Source of the DNA: Erpobdella octoculata
Lineage: Eukaryota > Annelida > Clitellata > Hirudinida > Erpobdellidae
DNA: 64,000 nucleotides
Assembly (NCBI GenBank): GCA_963978895.1
Contig: OZ022239.1
Span: forward strand, 39,343,460-39,407,459
Direction of reading: 5' to 3'
Shown here: in pieces, positions 62,265 through 64,000 of the stretch
How the letters are laid out: the number at the start of each line of letters is the position of its first letter
Position numbering within the stretch: position 1 is the first letter of the stretch
Made by a program: the position numbers and the translations under genes
The notes under the pieces: model-generated
What the model was told of the DNA's origin: nothing
The model's database searches: none
The model's input: only the letters and a program-made list of their open reading frames with translations

Positions 62265-63793
62265 GTATGCGGACTTTTCATCAAAGGACGATTCATCAAG
62301 GGACTGTTCATCAAGGACTATTCATCAAGCGACTATTCATCAAAAGACTATTCATCGAAGGACTATTCATCAAGAGGACGGTTCATCATAAGGACTGTTC
62401 ATCTAAAGACTATTCATCAAGAGGATTATTCATCAAATTTTGAAGCCACTCAGCAGCCTTTATCAATATATACCCATTTTCAGCGTAAAGTAATTTAATG
62501 TATTTTTAAAAGACTGTTCTTCATCTTTGATAAAATAAATTTCAAAAATATCAGTAATTTTAAAAGAAAGTAAAGTAATTTGATGTATTTTTAAAAGACT
62601 GTTCTTCATCTTTGATAAAATAAATTTCAAACATATCAGTAATTTTAAAAAAATAGTGATGGCAACCAGGGTTGTTAAGAGCGGTACTATTGGCTGACAA
62701 GATCGTTGATGACAGCACCGCTACATTTTTTAGCTGTTCTCAGCGCTATTCGCTACCGCAACTTTTATCAAAAAAACAAAATAGGTTTTTTATATCAATC
62801 AAATGAGTTCCAATGTAGTTAGTTTTTATTTGAAGTTTGTATGAAATCTGAGTCTGGTTGATTTATCGACGATCCGGACGAGCGTAAGCGTCTCTTTGAA
62901 ATGACCTTTCCTGACCTCGCTAAAGCGAGCGTGTTCGTCTCTTTGAAGTGTGGCAGAAGTGGTATACCGGGTGTTGGTGATGTTTTGAGGTGTATGGTAT
63001 CTGGCTGTTTGAGTTTGTATATACTTACAGTTTGTACGAACAGTTGAAAGCAGTTTTTTAAAACGTATTATTCAATTGTCTTTTGCTCGTTTGATCTTAA
63101 GATCTTGACGTTATTTCTTGTCCAGTTATTTTATTTACTGTATGTGACGAATAAAATTGTTGTATATTACAACCATGTCTTCTACAAACTTGCTGATTGC
63201 TCGAGGCAAAAGTGTCTTTGAAGCGTGGCCCCTTGGTGTTAAACGACCGATGCCAGATTTGACATAGCGGGCATGTGTGATGCTTTGACGTGTTTGTGGC
63301 CTTTGGTAAATGTGTACATATATGGTTTACGAAAACAGTTTTTCTGGTGCTGTGACCGGGAGCGGAAGCGGGAGACAAGCGGGAAGAGAGAGCGACCGGG
63401 AGCGTGAGAGCAAGCGGGGAAGGAAACGGGAGCGAGAGAGAAAAACGACCGAAAAACCTCTAAAAACCCCGGGCAACACTAGGTACCTCGCTAGTTCTAT
63501 TATAAAGAATAAAGTATTTGGATGCATGCAGAGTAGCACTGTATACTTGATTTAGATTACCCTACATTTTGGTAACATATTTTGGTTGAAAATAATATCT
63601 TAAACAATTTTATTAAATTTTTTGATGAATAGTCCGCTGGATGAAAAGACATTAGATGAACAGTCCTTATGATGAACCGTCCTCTTGATGAATAGTCCTT
63701 TGGTGATTAGTCCTTTGATGAATAGTCCCTTGATGAATAGTCCTTGATGAACAGTCCTTGGATGAATCGTCCTTTGATGAACAGTCCTAGAAT
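62265..63793. mobile_element. Foldback/Mutator-like element with minisatellite inverted arms
   Basis: Flanked by an exact 10-bp direct repeat CTTGCATGGG at 62255-62264 and 63794-63803. Left arm about 62270-62440 consists of about eleven degenerate 14-15-bp units GGACTRTTCATCAA. The right arm about 63614-63790 is its inverse, and the variant units occur in the same order in both arms. The interior holds an 85-bp direct duplication (62489-62650), a diverged pair near 62880-63010 and 63205-63335, and a Helentron-like 3' end at 63340-63495. No transposase seen. Confidence 0.75.
63340..63495 (+). mobile_element. Helentron-like 3' half inside the foldback element
   Basis: Core GACCGGGAGCGGAAGCGGGA and 3' end CCCCGGGCAACACTAGGTAC...GCTAGT at 63495. 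Confidence 0.65.
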
Positions 63794-64000
63794 CTTGCAT
63801 GGGACGAACATTTGGAATCTTCATTTTGTGTTCTGATTTTACGGAAAGAATCTGTCCAGAAAATGACACAACATCCCGTACAGCCCGTCCAGCTCTTTCT
63901 CTTCCATTAGTCGATTATTCCAGATACTAAAGCGTGATTAAAATCGTAATCCAAAATTGGTCAAAATTTGGACGTCAAACATCAATTTAATAACCTCAAC

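Noticed and set aside
62270..62440. CRISPR-like array of short repeats
   Set aside because: The units are directly adjacent without spacers, degenerate, and present as an inverted copy; eukaryotic context. It is a minisatellite arm of a transposable element.

Overview
The window reads as nuclear DNA of an AT-rich, very repeat-rich invertebrate animal. Spliced genes with GT..AG introns, AATAAA poly(A) signals, LINEs, hAT transposons, Helentron-like elements and tRNA-derived SINEs all point to a metazoan. Intact sperm-flagellum gene families (ZMYND12, ROPN1L) fit an animal with flagellated sperm. The repeats look most like those of cnidarians, sponges or molluscs, but I cannot name the organism from sequence alone.

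Five host genes are supported. (1) CSTF1, the 50-kDa subunit of cleavage stimulation factor, + strand, 13 exons, 9546-13474. (2) ZMYND12, + strand, 8 exons, 18082-26784. (3) A ROPN1L-like gene, minus strand, 4 exons, 35240-29790, convergent with ZMYND12. (4) A PRSS16-like family S28 serine peptidase, minus strand, 11 exons, 48328-38362. (5) An intronless, membrane-anchored protein resembling zona-pellucida-binding protein (ZPBP/Sp38), minus strand, 55636-54338. Three of the five (2, 3, 5) belong to families known for sperm functions; whether that clustering means anything is open.

Layout. 1-9500: repeats only, including a palindromic composite of Helentron-like elements (4236-6045), an unusual 742-bp inverted-repeat element with a 29-bp flanking duplication (7630-8371) and a hAT element just upstream of CSTF1. 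9546-13600: CSTF1, with a hAT element and Helentron-like pieces in its introns. 13630-17670: a CR1-type LINE and an older L2-type LINE. 18082-26802: ZMYND12, whose 6-kb first intron holds another LINE, a 140-bp (TA)n tract and Helentron-like elements. 26803-29690: gene-free, with a 22-bp minisatellite. 29698-35240: ROPN1L-like, with an RTE LINE fragment, a hAT remnant and a Helentron-like element carrying 155-bp tandem repeats. 35241-38310: repeat debris. 38311-48328: PRSS16-like, with a nearly complete RTE LINE antisense in intron 9. 48400-54200: Helentron-like copies, a Helitron Rep-domain fragment and a second copy of the palindromic composite. 54338-55636: ZPBP-like gene. 56100-64000: repeats, including two hAT elements with target-site duplications, two strong hairpins, LINE fragments and a foldback-type element (62265-63793) with minisatellite inverted arms and a 10-bp duplication.

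The commonest repeat is a non-autonomous Helentron/HINE-like family: 5' end TATATATAAAAATGAATG, 3' end a CCCGGGCAACGCCGGG hairpin followed by GCTAGT, and an 18-bp GC-rich minisatellite core that generates long spurious open frames on both strands. I give exon boundaries from reading splice sites against remembered protein families; no search was run.
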